8,503 nucleotides of DNA. It comes from an uncultured Bacteroidales bacterium. GTDB taxonomy: Bacteria; Bacteroidota; Bacteroidia; Bacteroidales; P3. Numbering within the stretch: position 1 is the first letter of the stretch; each line of letters opens with the position of its first letter. The position numbers and the translations under genes were made by a program. Below the pieces are notes generated by a model. That model saw only the letters and a program-made list of their open reading frames with translations, ran no database searches and had not been told where the DNA came from. Shown here in pieces: positions 7,219 to 8,503 of the stretch. The stretch spans positions 1 to 8,503 of the forward strand of contig CAMWQD010000043.1 in assembly GCA_947176325.1 (NCBI GenBank), in the 5' to 3' direction.

Positions 7219-7226
7219 TAAATTCG
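7219..7226 (+). promoter_or_regulatory. Candidate -7 element upstream of hydF
   Basis: The plus strand reads TAAATTCG, one mismatch from TAnnTTTG, followed two bases later by GTTTG. It lies 31 bases before the hydF ATG, the same octamer and distance as before the M13 gene. No acceptable -33 TTTG lies 19-21 bases upstream, so this is a weak call that rests mainly on its recurrence and position. Confidence 0.33.
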
Positions 7227-7257
7227 GGGTTTGGAATCCCTTAAAAAAGCCCGCGAT

Positions 7258-8502
7258 ATGAAAAAGGAAGAAGTGTATATCGGCATTTTCGGCAAGCGCA
7301 ATCAAGGCAAGAGCAGCTTGATGAATCTGCTTGCAGGTCAGAATATTTCCATTGTCTCGGACACGCCCGGCACCACCACCGACCCCGTCAAGAAATCGTG
7401 CGAGATTTTCGGCATAGGGAAGTGCGTGTTTGTGGATACGGCGGGTTTCGACGAGCAGGTGCAGGCCGACGGTTTGGGAAAGATGCGTGTGGAAAAGACT
7501 TTCGACTATGTGCAGCGGCTGGATATGGCCATTCTGCTTATTTCCGAGAACAGTCTCGCCCAGGCCGAGAAAGATTTTGCCCGTCTGCTTTCCGAAAACA
7601 GCGTTCCTTTCATCATCGTGCACAACAAAGCCGATGTGTCGGCGCTCTCGCCGGGTTTCGCCTCCATGCTCGCGCGGCTTTATCCGCAGAATCCGTTGGT
7701 GGATTTCAGCGTGAGGGAGGCTGAGGCGGCCGCCCCCTTGCAAAAGGCCGAAAAAAATCCCTGCGAACCTATCCTAAAGGCTCTGCGGGCTTTATACGAA
7801 AAACACGGGGCGGCCGCCCTTCCCCCGCGTCCTGCCTTGGAAGGCTTGATAAAGGCGGGCGACTGTGTGGTGATGGTCTGTCCTATCGACGGGGAGGCTC
7901 CCACCGAGCGGCTCATTCTGCCGCAGGTGCTTTTTGCCCGTCAATGCCTCGACCTTCATGCGCTGCCCGTGTTGTGTCAGCTGGAAGAGTTGGAGACCGT
8001 TTTCAAGAAACTCCGCAAGGAACCTGCCTTGGTCATCACCGACAGTCAGGTGTTCGGCTCCGTCGCCCAAAGAATTCCCGCCACCTGCCCGCTCACGAGT
8101 TTCAGCATCTGTCTGGCCAAGCAGAAGGGCAATTTCGAGCACTACATAGCCGGCACTTCGCAGTTGTCTAAACTCAAGAACCACAATAAGGTGCTGATGC
8201 TCGAATCGTGCACGCACCAAATCAATTGCCACGACATCGGAAGGGTGAAACTTCCCGCTCTCTTGCAAGCCAAGACAGGAAAGAAACTCGAATTCGTCTA
8301 TGTTTCGGGGCTCGACCCGCTGCCCGACAATCTTTCCGACTTTGCCATGGCCGTGCAGTGCGGTGGCTGCATGGTCAGCGCCCGCCAGCTCGAAAACCGC
8401 ATCAAGGCCTTGGTGAAGAACAACATACCGGTAAGCAACTACGGCATGACCCTCGCCTGGTGCAACGGCATCTTCGACCGCGCCACCGCCATGTTCCGCT
8501 AA
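7258..8502 (+). CDS. hydF: [FeFe]-hydrogenase H-cluster maturation GTPase HydF
   Basis: HydF is the scaffold and GTPase on which HydE and HydG build the diiron subcluster before it is passed to the [FeFe]-hydrogenase HydA. The ATG at 7258 gives 414 residues, the usual length; a TTG at 7231 would add an unsupported nine-residue extension. The N-terminal GTPase domain has G1 GKRNQGKS (12-19), G2 threonines at 39-41, G3 DTAG (60-63) and G4 NKAD (123-126). A dimerisation domain follows (about 190-290). The C-terminal cluster-binding domain carries C318-x-H320, then 47 residues, then C368-x-x-C371, which fits the known HydF signature CxHx(46-53)CxxC. All functional residues are present. The gene is divergent from the LD-carboxypeptidase across 80 bases. 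Its stop is one base from the window end, so any hydE, hydG or hydA neighbour downstream cannot be seen. Confidence 0.96.
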   Translation: MKKEEVYIGIFGKRNQGKSSLMNLLAGQNISIVSDTPGTTTDPVKKSCEIFGIGKCVFVDTAGFDEQVQADGLGKMRVEKTFDYVQRLDMAILLISENSLAQAEKDFARLLSENSVPFIIVHNKADVSALSPGFASMLARLYPQNPLVDFSVREAEAAAPLQKAEKNPCEPILKALRALYEKHGAAALPPRPALEGLIKAGDCVVMVCPIDGEAPTERLILPQVLFARQCLDLHALPVLCQLEELETVFKKLRKEPALVITDSQVFGSVAQRIPATCPLTSFSICLAKQKGNFEHYIAGTSQLSKLKNHNKVLMLESCTHQINCHDIGRVKLPALLQAKTGKKLEFVYVSGLDPLPDNLSDFAMAVQCGGCMVSARQLENRIKALVKNNIPVSNYGMTLAWCNGIFDRATAMFR

Positions 8503-8503
8503 A

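Noticed and set aside
7231..7257. TTG start for hydF giving a nine-residue longer protein
   Set aside because: The ATG at 7258 places the P-loop at the normal distance from the N-terminus, and the extension would overlap the promoter-like motif and GTTTG sequence.

Overview
The window looks like a chromosomal housekeeping segment from a member of the Bacteroidota, most likely order Bacteroidales. The reasons are the gmk-nadD pair, an adenine phosphoribosyltransferase with the HDDLLATGGT form of the PRPP loop, an M13 peptidase that looks like a lipoprotein, an S66 carboxypeptidase and a complete HydF, together with start codons preceded by A/T-rich sequence rather than Shine-Dalgarno sites. 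Some -7 promoter elements resemble the Bacteroidota form TAnnTTTG. The base composition is moderately GC-rich, which would suit a genus such as Alistipes, but that placement is a guess.

Layout. Positions 1-1898 hold a tight plus-strand run: the 3' part of a Pro/Glu-rich protein (cut by the left edge), gmk (guanylate kinase) and nadD (NAD biosynthesis), with gaps of 10 and 12 bases. It converges with a minus-strand run that reads right to left: an S66 LD-carboxypeptidase (7177-6254), an unassigned 562-residue protein with a transglutaminase-like Cys/His arrangement (6247-4559), an M13 metallopeptidase (4512-2473) and apt (2453-1926). Their gaps are 6, 46 and 19 bases. After an 80-base divergent intergenic region, hydF (7258-8502, plus strand) ends one base before the window edge.

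How the genes relate. Gmk, NadD and Apt serve nucleotide and NAD supply. LD-carboxypeptidase recycles murein peptides in the cytoplasm, and the M13 protein probably digests peptides outside the inner membrane. The 562-residue protein lies between these two hydrolases and is the least understood gene here. HydF is the GTPase scaffold that loads the H-cluster into [FeFe]-hydrogenase, so the organism probably makes or uses H2 anaerobically; the other maturases are not in the window.

No tRNA, rRNA, CRISPR array, insertion sequence or phage gene was seen. No stretch longer than about 80 bases lacks a gene. I found no convincing new system; the best leads are the 562-residue protein and a pair of matching promoter-like motifs, each exactly 31 bases before the start codon of hydF and of the M13 gene.
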